NCBI GenBank assembly: GCA_963969395.1
Contig: OZ017805.1
Coordinates: forward strand, 12,524,001 to 12,588,000
Direction: 5' to 3'
DNA length: 64,000 bases
Origin: Pseudoscleropodium purum
Taxonomy: Eukaryota > Streptophyta > Bryopsida > Hypnales > Brachytheciaceae
Position 1 is the first letter of the stretch; each line of letters opens with the position of its first letter. The notes beneath the pieces were generated by a model. The model did not search any database and was not told the origin of the DNA. It was given only the letters and a program-made list of their open reading frames with translations. Below, piece by piece: positions 11,205-23,307 of the stretch. Position numbers and translations under genes: made by a program.

Positions 11205-13339
11205 AATATTTTATATATTATATATATATATATATTTTTTAATCTTTTTTTTTAATTTTAATTTTTTTTAGAATATAACCTGACACTTTTTGTTTGTTTG
11301 AGTGCAAATAGCTATGCAAGCTAAAAATGCATGTATTTTTTTGTGGGAGTATATACTTGTATTAATTGCTATCGATGTTGACTAAATTCATCATTCACTT
11401 TTGTAGAATTTGTTGTGAACTACATGAATGATGGACAATGTTGTAATTTACATTGACTTTGTTCGTATTGTATACCAATCTACCTTGTCAAGAAGCCCCC
11501 TATTGCTTGTTCCTGTTGCTTGTGTGGAGGTGGGAGAAGATCATAGCTTTCCAAGTCTTGCACTCAGGTTGGTGGTCTGGTCACTCTTCTACATTTTCTT
11601 TAGCAACACATTTTGTTCTTGGTTGTAAGTTAAATCTTTTTCATAATATACTTGTATTTGAAGTTTGAAGAATGAAAGTTTAGATTTTTAACTAGTGTCT
11701 AAATTGTACTTCAGGTAAAGGGTAAAAAAGATGCAATTATTAGGCTCTTCTTTTCTAAACATTGTCTTTCATTAGTATGAAATGCTCAATTAAACAATTG
11801 CTTGGGATTGTGCAATAATGAAACTACCCTTATAGGTTCCTTTAAGGATTTTCTCTTTTCTAGCAGGCTGGGTGAATAATATTCTTTTATTTTGAGGCTT
11901 GTAAGCAACCTATTATATATGATGGCACACTACAAATTTGCCCATTCCATAATGGAAACGGAAACATCAAGTCAAGGTATGGTGGCAATTATAAGTTGGA
12001 CTATGGTGAATATGCCATCCTCGTTTTGTGTCATTGGAGTCACACATGTAGTACCTTCTCATAATTGATTTCTATGAAGAAATTTTGTCCAAAACTATTC
12101 AAGATTGTTGCATCTACTAAATCCATAAAAAAATGATCTACGGTTAGCATCTTTGTTCATGTATTGCTGGGTGATCTACCTAATATTAATGAAGAATATT
12201 GCCTATGGTAACTAACAATAGATGCTTGAAATGGGTCTATCCTTGCAATCTTATTGTCCTGAGCCTACATGTTAGAGTTCTTTTATTAGAGTTAAGACTA
12301 CACTTCAAACATTCTCTCGCTTGGTGACCTCGCCTTCCTCGAGATTTACTACTATTTGTAATCCTAGAAAATACTATCCAATGAAAGTCTAGCACATTTG
12401 ACATCCTACGTGTGAAAACCCTTTCGTTTTTCATGATTGACCATTTTTCTTTTTGTCTTTTGGTGGTAGTTTTGGAGTCTCTTTTAATAGTTTGTTGGAG
12501 TAGTTTTGACTTCATTCTAATTAGTTATTTGCATCCCTTATAGATATTATGTATTAAATTATATAATAGTTGATCTATGTTGATATATACATTGTGATAT
12601 GGAAATGGTGAGTTGATATGACTAGGAAATAAAGAGTTTTCATATACCATAGATGTTTACTTTGAATCTTTCTTTAACTTATAGAAATCATGAAACTATT
12701 GCACTTATTAAACAACCAATTGCCAAAAATAAAATGTAAATAGAGTAAGTATTTTTACAATGAGTACAAGTCAAAATTTTCACTTAAGGTAAAAGAGATT
12801 TCATATTCCTCTATTGTACGCTAAATGGAGATTTCATGTTAAAGGTTTATCTACAATCTCTTAATTACTTTGATTCTAAAACACATCTTCACACAAATTC
12901 CATAAAAAATTTTGCTTCTAGAAGAGTGTGGTTTCTAGAAACAAACTAACATCATTCATTTGTACAACTTGGACCTTCTTCCATTGGAGGTTGATGAAGA
13001 ACTTTTTGCAATAGGGAAACTACTGCATTTGCTCTTGAAGCTTCAACATTGATGATGCTACTTTTACAACTTGTTTCGTAAACTATGCATGGCAGTTGAA
13101 CAATTGTGCCTCTTCTAAGGTATCCTCCTCTTACTTTTGGCCATCTCCAAGTTCCACATGTCTAAGGTAATTGTTGAACAGGAAGAAAAATTGAAAGAAG
13201 AACTCCATTTTCTTGTAACCTCCTTTTTGCTTTCAATCTATCAATTACCCTCTTTTGATTGGCCTTCCATTGTTGAGATTGGTAACCACAATAGGGAGCT
13301 AGATGGAACATTAACAACATGTTTTCTTGTGCTATTGTG
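9939..13339. other. Intergenic DNA, no recognised gene
   Basis: I see no supported gene. The 10576-10857 plus-strand and 10490-10672 minus-strand frames overlap and have no family resemblance. Around 10870-11100 the base composition is more balanced (phrases such as GGACCTTATGTCCTTGG), which could be an old retroelement tail. A TA microsatellite lies at 11158-11238. The 11428-11668 frames have a Leu/Val-rich, unrecognised translation. Confidence 0.45.
11158..11238. repeat. (TA)n microsatellite, two runs
   Basis: An uninterrupted TA run of about 22 repeats, then a short break (TTTAAATATTTTATATATTA) and a second shorter run. It is expected to be length-variable. Confidence 0.95.
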
Positions 13340-15760
13340 TAACTTCTACCCTACTTCTTTTACTACTAAATTTGACCATTGGTCCTTGATTCTCTTAGCT
13401 GTATCTTTCTCTGCTTGTTTCTTCAACTTGGAAGTTGGCAATTGCACCTTTTCTTCTTTCTTCTTCAGCTTGGTGAATTCTCTCTCTTCTTTTTTCCTTT
13501 GGGCTTCTTCAAATGACTTGCTCTTTTTTTCTGCTATAGTAGCTATAGTTTCTACATATTGGGTGCTTCTCAAAATATGGGATGTAGAGTAGTCAATTCT
13601 TGCTTTAGATGTAATCTTCCTTTTCTTGGTCACTTTTTAAGGCAGCCTAAGGAATCTAAAAAAATGCCCTTCACTAGAATCTCTAGGTTCTTCTACATGA
13701 TTGATGTTTTCTCATGGAACATGGACTTCATCTTCTAGGTCTATATAGTAATGAACCATATTTTCTTATGTGCAAGGTACATCTTCATCAAGGATTTTTT
13801 GGATTTGCACATCAAGAGGTTTTTCCACAAACCCTTCATCTAGTCCCATCTTCTTACTTAATCTAGTTGGATCTAGTGGCCAAATCCCTTTGGCTGTAAA
13901 TCCTGATTTGATATTCGATGGTGTTGTTGCCTTTTGTAAACCTAAACTAATTTATTGGGCTAAGTCCTCCTTTCTTATATTTTGTCCTTTGTTTTGTATA
14001 TTTCAAATATTTCTATAAGCCTAAAAGCAATCTTGAAGGATTTGAAAATGGAAACATCCAATAGTTGAAGGGCATGGCTGGTGTGTGAAGGTAAGGATAT
14101 CAAATCTAACCCTACTATCCTAACTTTTTGAATGATCTCTAAGGTAACATGAGAGTCATGTCCATTTAGAACCATCAAATGCCTTTGGATTGGATTCATG
14201 TTTCTTTTTTTTTCCACATTTATTAGGAAGTGGTCCATCCAATTAGACAAAAGAAAAGAAGTCATCCATGCATTTGGTTGCATGGCCATTGTAGCATCTA
14301 CATCACTTAGGCTAACATAATCTCTCATCCTATGTTTCCCCTTACAAATGTAGATATTAGAAACTATTTCTCCTTCTGCATTTATGGTTGAAAGAATTGT
14401 GAGAGATTCTCTTGATTAGCTATCAATGAATGAATTGTTTTTGTTCCTCTTTTTGCAATAACTCTACTTCCTCCTTTACCTACTTAATCTCCACTTTCAT
14501 TTGCATTCCAGATTTGGGTTGCAAAGTAGTTATATTTCTCATATATAATAGCTAAATTGTCAAAAAAGGATTTCACATATGTTGAACACAAACCTTGTCC
14601 CCTACTCACTTCTAACCCTTGTGCATTTCTATGACTATATTGTGGATTTTGTTTTCTAAACCATTTTAGCCAACTAGCTCGAGGTATTTTATTGGTGAAT
14701 GGATTGGGTCTTCCTTAGAACATCTCAGCCACCTTTTCTCTGAAGTCTTTTGTTGTTAAAAGAAGACCCTAATCCAACATATTGTTCAAATATTCGAAGA
14801 GGGTTGTTTCTTCAGATTTGGTAAGGGTACCTTGTCTTCCTACCTTTCTGGATGTCCTTTTTCCATCAACATGGTTCACCAAGCTTGTCCTAGGTATTTG
14901 GTAGAAATCACTAACTTGTTGGTATTTGTGTCCATCTTCTATTGCTAGGATTGCTAGTTGGAGTGCTTCATTTGTCCAAGACCCCCTTCCTAGACTATTT
15001 GTGGTTTTGGATGTATTTCTTTTGAGAGGTAAGGGCTTCTTGTGAATGATATCTACCAAAGGTTTCACGAAAGAAGATGGAATGATTACCTTTGGTTGCA
15101 TTTATATTTGTCTTGTTTTGTATGTAGGAGCTCCTCCTTTCTTGCTTCCAACTCCTTTGGCATTTCCTCTCCAATTTCTTGATCTAATTTGTTTTTTTTG
15201 GATTGATCTTGTTGTTCAATGTCATTACTTGGGAGGTCTTGGAATGATGGTATTTTCCTCTTTCCCTTCTTTGATTTCTTGGTTGTAGCATTCTCTTTCT
15301 TTGCGACAACTCTTGCTTCAACTTCTTTCTTCTTGGAAAGATCACATCCATTACCTCCACTTGTATTGCTCACTTCATTACTACTAGAATCATTTCTCTA
15401 GCTTCTATTGTATGATTTGTCACTACCACTACTATCTATGTTGAAGTTTTTGTGCTTGTTTGATGGACTTGCCTTTTGAAAGTTAACTATTGTTTATTTC
15501 ACTTGAGCTAATTTAGATTGCATTGTTGAAATTTGTGGTTGTAGTGCTCCAATTTAGGGCTCTATTGCTGCAATTTGGGATTGCACTCTTGAAAGCTTGG
15601 CCCTATAACTATGCTGCTACTCTTTCCCACTCCTAATTTGTTCCAAGTCACCTAGTGTCCTACTTCTCTATTTTTGTTTGTCCCTAAACTCTAAACTATT
15701 GTTTTCACTCATGTTAGAACCTTCTTCATTATTCATTTCACATTCTAGCCATTGATTCAT
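13340..15760 (-). pseudogene. pogo-like (Tc1/mariner) transposase, degenerate
   Basis: Minus-strand coding trail with frameshifts and stops. The N-terminal region (ATG near 15760 down to 15086) is a charged, coiled-coil-like extension. Residues from 15101 to 14769 form a pipsqueak-type helix-turn-helix (WTNEALQLAI...IPRTSLVNHV...EE). Next comes a WLKWFRKQNP...GLCSTYVKSFFDNL stretch (about 14690-14520), then the DDE_1 catalytic domain: WNANES (14510-14494), RVIAKRG, VLNGHDSH (14173-14151), SLPSHTSHALQLLDV (near 14060). A Lys/Glu-rich coiled-coil tail ends near 13346. In the family the first two motifs carry the catalytic Asp (WN.DES, VLDGH); here both are Asn, so the copy was dead even apart from its frameshifts. 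Confidence 0.88.
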
Positions 15761-17215
15761 CTTGTTATTGAATCATGGTGGCAATGGCTCTACCTTGAAC
15801 CCTTGGACATTTATCCTAGTGAAAGATAAATGATAAATCTTAGCTAATATGTATCAACAAGTCTAGAGTTTCACAAGAGAATTACTCCTAGACTCTCAAC
15901 AAATGCACCATTATGTGAGTGCTTGTTTATCCACCTTTGGTAAACAAGCAATTACAACCAAGTTCTAGGATTTTTAAAGTTCTATCCTATGGGTGTACTA
16001 ATGTCGATCTATTGTGCCTTCCAAGCAATGGATCTTTCCTAGAATTCCTACTCCTATAATTTTGTGACCTTTCCTAATTTTGAACCTTTTACTATAGATA
16101 TTAAGTATTGTTTTATAATTCTAACTGCAATCCATTTCTGTTCTTTGAGTTCCAAACTTCTCCTAACATTTTATTATTTTTGGGACAATTGACATTGATT
16201 TCCCTTAGATCTTAGTTCACACTATCTATAATGATAATAAAATCTAATTTTGGACTTCCCTATTGAGAGTTACTAAGGGATGAAGTTTGACCACTATTCA
16301 ATACTTCAAACTTCATCCATAGTTTCCTACTAAACTATAATTCAAAATTGAGTTTTTTCTTAACTCCTAATTTCCAAATTATTTACCCTACCTTAATTTC
16401 CATTCTTATTCTTCTTGGATGTATTGAACCAATTTTCATCCAAAACTTCATCTACTAATATTTTTGTGAGTTCAACTTGGAATTCTAAGTGTAATATAGT
16501 TTTGGAAACCACTAAGTAAGGCCTATCTTATGAACCACCTAACTTTGGGGCAAAAATATAACCTTGAAAGCCTGAATTGGCTTTGAACCTCCAACTATGC
16601 GATAAAATTACTTAACTTTGAAAATTCAAGGAAAAAGGGAGGAATAAGCTACTTACCTAAAGATTGGGGTCATTGTCAAGGTTGTGGTACAACCCTTGAT
16701 GCTCTTCTTTAGTTTCCATTCTTCTCTTACCTTTGATAATTTTTACTCATGGCTTGAAAGTAGAGTAAAATTACAAGATTCTGGTCTTCTCAAGGCTACT
16801 TCATCTTTCTTTTACTTCTTTTTCTTTCTCTCACACACTATTCAATCTCCATTACTGTATTCCAAGAGTTGATTTGGAATTCATACAATAATGTTTATAC
16901 AATTATTTCCCTTTTGATTCCTATCTTTTAATTTGACTATTATCTTATTTTTTTTGAAGTTTAGTGTCCCCAACCCTATTTCCAAGATCTCTTTCTAATC
17001 CTCTTCCATCTACAATGTTCATTTAAGTCCTAATTCTTATTTCAATCTCATATATTGTTGCAAGTGATGGTGGCTTACTTCTATTCCTACATTCCTTTGA
17101 TGGCTCCTTACTACTTACTACCTTTTGTATGTGATCCTACCCCTTCCCCTTTTATATTTATTTATTCTAATTTCTTGGAGCTTGAGGTGATTTTTATTGG
17201 TATTCCTACTCTCTA
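15761..17215. other. Intergenic DNA beyond the pogo relic
   Basis: No supported gene. It probably includes the 5-prime flank of the pogo-like element. One foldback sequence (16232-16353) is listed separately. Pyrimidine-rich stretches near 16780-16850 and 16930-17060 carry no clear frame. Confidence 0.45.
16232..16353. repeat. Imperfect foldback, possible old MITE
   Basis: A hairpin with a perfect 13-bp inner stem: GGATGAAGTTTGA, then a short loop, then TCAAACTTCATCC. Outside it a weaker inverted match continues (CTAATTTTGG... against ...CAAAATTGAG) to about 120 bp in total. I cannot define target duplications, so the MITE reading is tentative. Confidence 0.45.
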
Positions 17216-18490
17216 GTGCTCGAGTGCCCAAGGCCTTTCACTCACTTGGCCTACCTCTCGGCTCTTAGACTTATTGGAATCCTCCCCCATAGCCTCTATG
17301 CTTACTGGATGACCCTCATGGCTCTTGGACTTGTTGGAGTCCTCTCCCGAAGTCCCTGTGCTTATTGGACAAACCTTGTGGTTTCTCAAGCTCATTGGAG
17401 TCCTCCCCATAGCTCCTATGCTTACTAGGCAACCTTCGCGATCTCCTAGGCTTACTAGAGTCTTCTCTGTAGCCCCTGTGCTTACTAGGTGACCTTCTTC
17501 GGGCTCTTGGACTTGTTGGGGCCTTATGGCTGCCTTACACTTGCCGATATCCACTCGCAATCCACTAGTTACCCACTTGTTACTATAGCTCCCTTGATCA
17601 CTGGAGGCCCTTTCGGGATTCTTGGGCTATTGGACCATTCCTTCGGGCTTTTAGACTAGTCGGAGACCCTATGATTGTCTTGCACCTACTTAATACCTGC
17701 CTACAACTTGCTTGTATCCACTTGTTTTTATAGCTCCCTTGATGGCAGGAGACCACATCGGCTACCTTGTAATTGGTTAGACAACCCTCTCGGGCTTCTC
17801 AGTCATGGTTGTTATAACGGGCGAGTTAGGGTCATCGGACGGGACGGATGGACGGTCTAGATGGCTTTAATTTTGTAACTTGTGCAATTTTGCGGAATGA
17901 CACGTCACCTCGGAATGCGAAATCCAGGGCGTGGACGATCTCGTCCGTCCGTCCGTTTGTTCCTTAATCCATATGGCATCCACGTGGCCTATTTTTCCGT
18001 CATCAGAAAGTCAACTATGTGTTGATTGTATCTAACGGGCGGAACCTCTAACAAACGGGCGAATCGGACGGACGGGCGAACCAGACGTCCATCCACTATA
18101 ACAACCATGTTCTCGGTCTACTAGAGGCCCTACAATTGACTCTTATCTATGAATACTTGTTGTTATTGTAGCTCCCTTGTTCGTGGAAGACCCCTCTGAG
18201 CCCTTGGATTATTGGCTGATCCTTTTGGGCTCCTATACTAGTTGGAGGCTCCTCTAGCCCCTTAAGCTGCTAAGCAACTCCCTTGGACTTGTAATTGATT
18301 AGAGACCACTATAGCTAACTTATGCTCTTTTGGACGATCGTCTTGGGCTCTTGTACTAGCTAGAGTCCCCTTCGGCCCCTTGGATTGTTGGGCAACTCTT
18401 TCACGGACTCCTGTACTAGTTGGAGGTCCTTTTGGCCCTTTGAGCTTTACTGGCCTACCCTCTTGGTATTCCTTACTTGTTAGGTCTTTT
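17216..18490. repeat. Degenerate ~60-bp tandem array, split by a MITE
   Basis: Units of about 60 bp recur with words like GGCTCTTGGACTTGTTGGAG, CCCATAGCCCCTATGCTTACT and, in the right half, GGGCTCCTGTACTAGTTGGAGG with CCCCTTGGATTGTTGGGCAA. The left part (17216-17803) and right part (18110-18490) are the same kind of sequence, separated by a hAT-type MITE. The open frame at 17213-17560 (minus) is only the translated repeat. The array is more GC-rich than its surroundings and is a decayed satellite or minisatellite. Confidence 0.7.
17804..18109. mobile_element. hAT-type MITE of a second family (306 bp)
   Basis: Ends CATGGTTGTTATA and TATAACAACCATG form 13-bp inverted repeats. The flanks are TTCTCAGT (17796-17803) and TTCTCGGT (18110-18117), an 8-bp target duplication with one mismatch, as in hAT elements. 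The interior is rich in GGACGG and ACGGGCG words near both ends, resembling but not matching the CAGGGTTGAC family. It has no coding capacity. Confidence 0.8.
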
Positions 18491-21400
18491 GATTAAAGAC
18501 TGACCTCACACTATTAACTAATACTTGTTTTTATCAAATGCTAAAATCGAAATTCAAAGCTTCTCTGTGAAATAAAATTTTTTGCCAAATTCTATCAAGT
18601 ATTAAAATCCAAAGTCAAAGCTTCACCATTAGATACAACTTCCAAATTTTAGATAATATCAAGGCAAGATAATTTTCCGCATATAGAAAGAGTCTAGCCA
18701 CACTAATAAGCACTAGAGGTTCCCCTAAGCAGCATCACCAAGGTACGAAGGGGAAATTCTCTAGGATTAGTACAAGGACATAAAAGACTTACACAATATT
18801 GACACAAGGGTTAAAAAAACATATAAACATAGTCAAGACTTGAAAGGACCCCAATGTCCTTCAAGGGAGCTTGAAAAGTAGTAACAATAGGTATAAGATG
18901 CCCAAGAAACACAAGAATTTGGCAATGTGGTCAAAACTTGGCCAAAATCTAATTAAATGGACCTAAATAGAAACAAGGTGGTTCAAAAATGAACCTGAGG
19001 GGGTGATTTGGGAGAGAAATGAGAGCTCTTAAACACTTTTCCAAGGGCCTCACTCCCCCCCCCCCTCCCAATTCCTACTTGGTAACCTTATCACATAAGA
19101 TTTTCAACCAAATCCTTTCAATTTTGATTTCTAAGTTGGACCTAATTTCCAACTTTTGGAAAAATGCTTCAAATCACAAACGGATTGCGCCAATGGTTTC
19201 AAAATGCCATTTTCAGTCTAAAAAAATCCCTTAATCCCTTTTCCATCCTCAAAAACCTAAAGAATGATGAAGGTGATTAAAAATTCAAATTGGGTAAAAA
19301 CCCAAGTTTTGGAGTTTTCATTGTTTGTCAAAAGTAACTAGCCTGTATTTCTAGGTAGATTTAAGAGAGTAAGAAAAGACCCTAAATTTGTCTTATTCTG
19401 ATGTTGTGTGCTCCCAATACATTGGTCAACTCTATATTTGATCTTCCAATTTGCTGATTTTAGAGGATCTTGCTAGTTCTGGCATCTTCCACTATCAGAA
19501 TGTCATGAAACTTGTCGAAGTGCTTTATAAACATATAAAAAGTTATACTAATTTTTAGTGAGATTTTACAACACTCATGGTAATTTCCACAATTTTACTA
19601 TGTCAGATTCGAGTAGTTCATTGTTTAGAAAAAAATCTAGGATGATAAAAAAAACCGAGATTTTTTTGAGGAACCTCTCATAGAATTCCTCAAGAAATGT
19701 GCAAGTTTACATTCTTATCTTGCACACGTGGAAAAGGAGCACAAATCCCGCTACCTCCTTTAATTTCTTGTTAACATGGAATCTTCTACAAAAAAGGGAA
19801 TCTTGATGAAGAGATTTTGCACCGTTGGACTTCTAGCATAATTTTGTTTCAAATCACTATACTTATGTTGTAGATGCCCTTCGATGCTCTTGTTTGAGTT
19901 TCTCCACTTGCAAGCTAACAATTGAAATTTCTACTATTTTGTCGATGGAATGGAGAAACTAAAACTTATCACATGAAATCTACTATAAGGTTCTCACAAG
20001 ATTCTTTCAAACCAGTTTTAGCCAATTTGTGTCTCATTGCATAGACAGATGTAGATAATCGGATAGTTTCTATTTAACACACTTATTATGTACAAATAAT
20101 GGGTTTCTACCCTATTTACATGTGATTTTGTATTATATTTGTATACAACTAGGTGTAAAGTGATTAGGGGGTGTATTAAAATGTGCTATAAAGGTTTCGG
20201 TCTAACACACATTTCAGGTCTTTTAATACCTAAATCTACACTCAAAATATATAGGAAATCAAAAAAATAAATACAAAGTCTTAGGTGACAAAATTGGAAT
20301 TCACAAGTATTGGTATGTTTTAAGTGGTTGCAACTTTGTTTGATTGCAAAGTTGTGTTTATTAATGAGTAAGTGGTTTTGTTCCATAAAGTATCATTTCA
20401 TGTGTTTTAAATTATGGATGAATATCTACATTACAATGGTTTGAAGCTTTTCTTTATTTGTAGTCAACTTAGGTCATATTGAAATATAGAGATTAGATGA
20501 CTATCATATTGATGTTTGTTTTGTGTTAATGGTCAACAAATCAATAGGTTTGCCACAGTATGTTGAATTTGGGTACAGGACCCATTTCATAGATGCTTGT
20601 AGAAAAATTGAAGTTACACTCCATTGCATATCTTTTTATGCTTGGAAGAACTTTCTCTCCTAATGAAAAAGAGGAAAGGTTTCTTACAATATTGTCTTTA
20701 GTTTGAAACTTTTTAAGGCAATGAGAATATGTGTTCTCTCTATATCCAATGGATTAGTAGAAAATGGATTAGATAGTCATGCATAATTTTGTTATCTGTA
20801 TAGATTTGCGTTAAACCTTTTTTTCAATCAGTTGTACCTATACAATGGACAAGAAGATTTTGTGAAGTGAGTACATGGAGCAAAGTTGCATATTCCTAAT
20901 ATTTCTTCTTTAGCCTCGAAGAACATGATAAAGTTAACTAGCAGCATTAATGATAGTGGTTTGTTGCTTATTTATGTAAATCTATCTCTATCTTTTGTGT
21001 TGATAGAAATTATTAGTACTTGAATGCAAACAACTAAGAAGTCTCTTGAAATACTCAACATTATGCATTTTTAATTGTAGAGAATGTATTTGTTTTAATG
21101 TAGGAGGAATTGTTGGATTTGGAACATAACGCATGGTGAAAGCAATTTCTAAAGTATAAACTTTGTAATCATTTTGAATGTGGTCCTTCAACGTATGGAT
21201 GTCTTTAGTTTGATAGATAGAATTTTGTATTGATAGAATGTTGTATTCTTACAATGGTTGTGTATTTTGAAGGCTTTGTTTGCATGTAAGTTAAACACTC
21301 TTTTTCATATAAATTATAGTTGGTAAGTTTGCTTTGAGAGTGCTTGTTTGTTAAAGAGCATGTTTTTGTGAAGTTAAAACTTATATTGGTGTGTAATCAT

Positions 21401-21936
21401 AAGTGTACAATAGGTGATCCAAAAGTGTGTCTATATGTTCTTAATTGGAACCCTATTTTTGAAGGTCATACGGGTTTAATTTGAAGTCACATTTTAGATA
21501 TTTACATGCTATTTTGGTAGCTCATGACCATTTGTGGTCATGAGTAGTTATCTTTTAAACATACCTCTTTACGATTGTGCAAATGGGAATTTGGTGGTTT
21601 TGGCACAAAATATTTTGAAAACAAGAGCAAATTCTATTGATCACAAAAAAATTAGCAAAAAGAAAGTTCTTTGGGTAGGCAAAACTTACCCTTAACTTTA
21701 GTTTAGTCTTCAATCTCAAGTCAAGAATATTGAAATCTTATGCAATACAAATTAATTAGTATTTTTTCCAATGATGTTGAAAAAGTTTCAACTAAGAGTA
21801 TTTCTTCATTGCACGGTTGAATTCAATTATAACATTACAAACAAAAAAATTTAGTTTTGAAAAGTAAATTCTTGGAATTTTGTAAATCAATATATTGTAT
21901 TTCAATCTATTGAATTGAACCATCTACACACTGTAG
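18491..21936. other. Intergenic DNA, no recognised gene
   Basis: I find no supported gene on either strand. The region holds a short two-copy repeat near 18540-18640 (AAA.TC.AA.TCAAAGCTTC), a run of 12 C near 19055, and otherwise AT-rich unique-looking sequence. Open frames near 19019 and 20186 lack any family pattern. Confidence 0.5.
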
Positions 21937-23145
21937 CAGGGTTGATAGGACGGTCGGACGTCCGGGACGTCCGCACGCGGATGTTGTGTTTGCAGCGTCC
22001 GCTGACATTCGCGGACACCGTCCACCCCGTTCGCCCCGCCCTATCCGCCCCGCCCTGTCCGTCCCACTTGTCTGCCTTCCGACAGCGGGAGGGATGCTGC
22101 GTCCGCTGGCGTTCGTGAGGACGGTGTCGCAACACAGGGCAGGTCAATTCCCCATTATACTCACAAAAATCGCTCTAGAGTATAACTAAGTGACTCTAAA
22201 GATCGAACCCACGAGATCCTGTGAAGTATCTAGCTCTATTAAGCAGTTAAGCTAAGTCAGTATCCCAACCTTACTTTCCGGTCCTAGATCTAGAACCAGA
22301 AATACCACCACACCGGATAACTATAGACCGGATTTCTCCTTCTTCCGGTCCTACTAACTATCCGGTCCATACAAATACCCAAATCCCAGGATCTCACAAC
22401 TTCCGATTCTGGAAATCCGTCCTGACCAATCCGGTCGGGATGGTCATCTTGTATCCGTAGTCCTATCCGGTTTAGTTTTGCCTCTGTTTCACCATCAGAG
22501 GGGTCGCCGCTTAATTTTGAGAGTGGTAGGCCCACCACTCCTTCCGTGACTTATAGTGGCTGAAGACCCACTGTCCTACTTCCTAAACTCCTAAGCTAAT
22601 CCGGATCCGGTTTGGTCCTTCACAACAACCCAGATAGCAATCCGGGTTGTAGGTCACACAAAGACCCCACACTCGACCCTCTCACACTACAACGACCTTG
22701 ATGCTACTTCCGATCCGTGCGAAGACAGGTGGTTACAAGTGTACCCGTCCGTTCCAACATCAACTAAAGTTCTTCCGTTTACCAACTAAGGCGGTAAGAC
22801 CTCACAGGAGATCGGACACTCGACCGGATTTCCCACCCGGGAGTTCTAGCGCAGCTAAGGAATCCCTCCCTACCCGCCTAGCCTAACAACGGCTTTCTCA
22901 CCCGGAATCTCAAACTCTAGACGTGCTGAGGAACTAAGTTCACTCCCAACTCTTCAATACCTACTCACATGCACCTAGGATCGGAAATAAAACACCAAGG
23001 GGAGAAATCACTCGCAAACCGGCTCGTACTATCTTAACTCCACATCATACAATCCTGTCGCGCTAAAGAGAGACACACAATGAGGAGAATAGAAAGGTAC
23101 AAGAAGTTTGCAAAATGAAAAACTCCCAGTTCCCATCTCAGGAAC

Positions 23146-23157
23146 CGATTTATATAC
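23146..23157 (-). promoter_or_regulatory. Second TATA-like box, downstream of copy A frame
   Basis: The minus strand reads TGTATATAAATC about 150 bp past the stop codon, inside GC-rich sequence. A TATA box near the 3-prime part of the element fits an LTR-type promoter (U3/R boundary). Copy C has a similar TTGTATATAAAG at about 44471-44482. Confidence 0.45.
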
Positions 23158-23307
23158 AAAGGGTAAAAACCCTAAAAGCACAAAAAGGAGCGGAAAACCC
23201 GTGGGGGTCCGCCGCCATCCTAACCTAACTTCCGGTCTAACCTAATACTGTTGAGCCGGATCCGGATCCGGATCCGCTCCTACTCCTAACTGAAATCAAA
23301 ATCCTAT

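Noticed and set aside
13137..14018. Plus-strand Phe/Leu-rich frames resembling membrane proteins
   Set aside because: They are antisense to the coiled-coil tail and catalytic domain of the pogo-like transposase.
17213..17560. 115-codon minus-strand frame with repeated residues
   Set aside because: It is the translation of the 60-bp tandem repeat, whose unit length is a multiple of three; there is no start context and no conservation between units at codon level that I can see.
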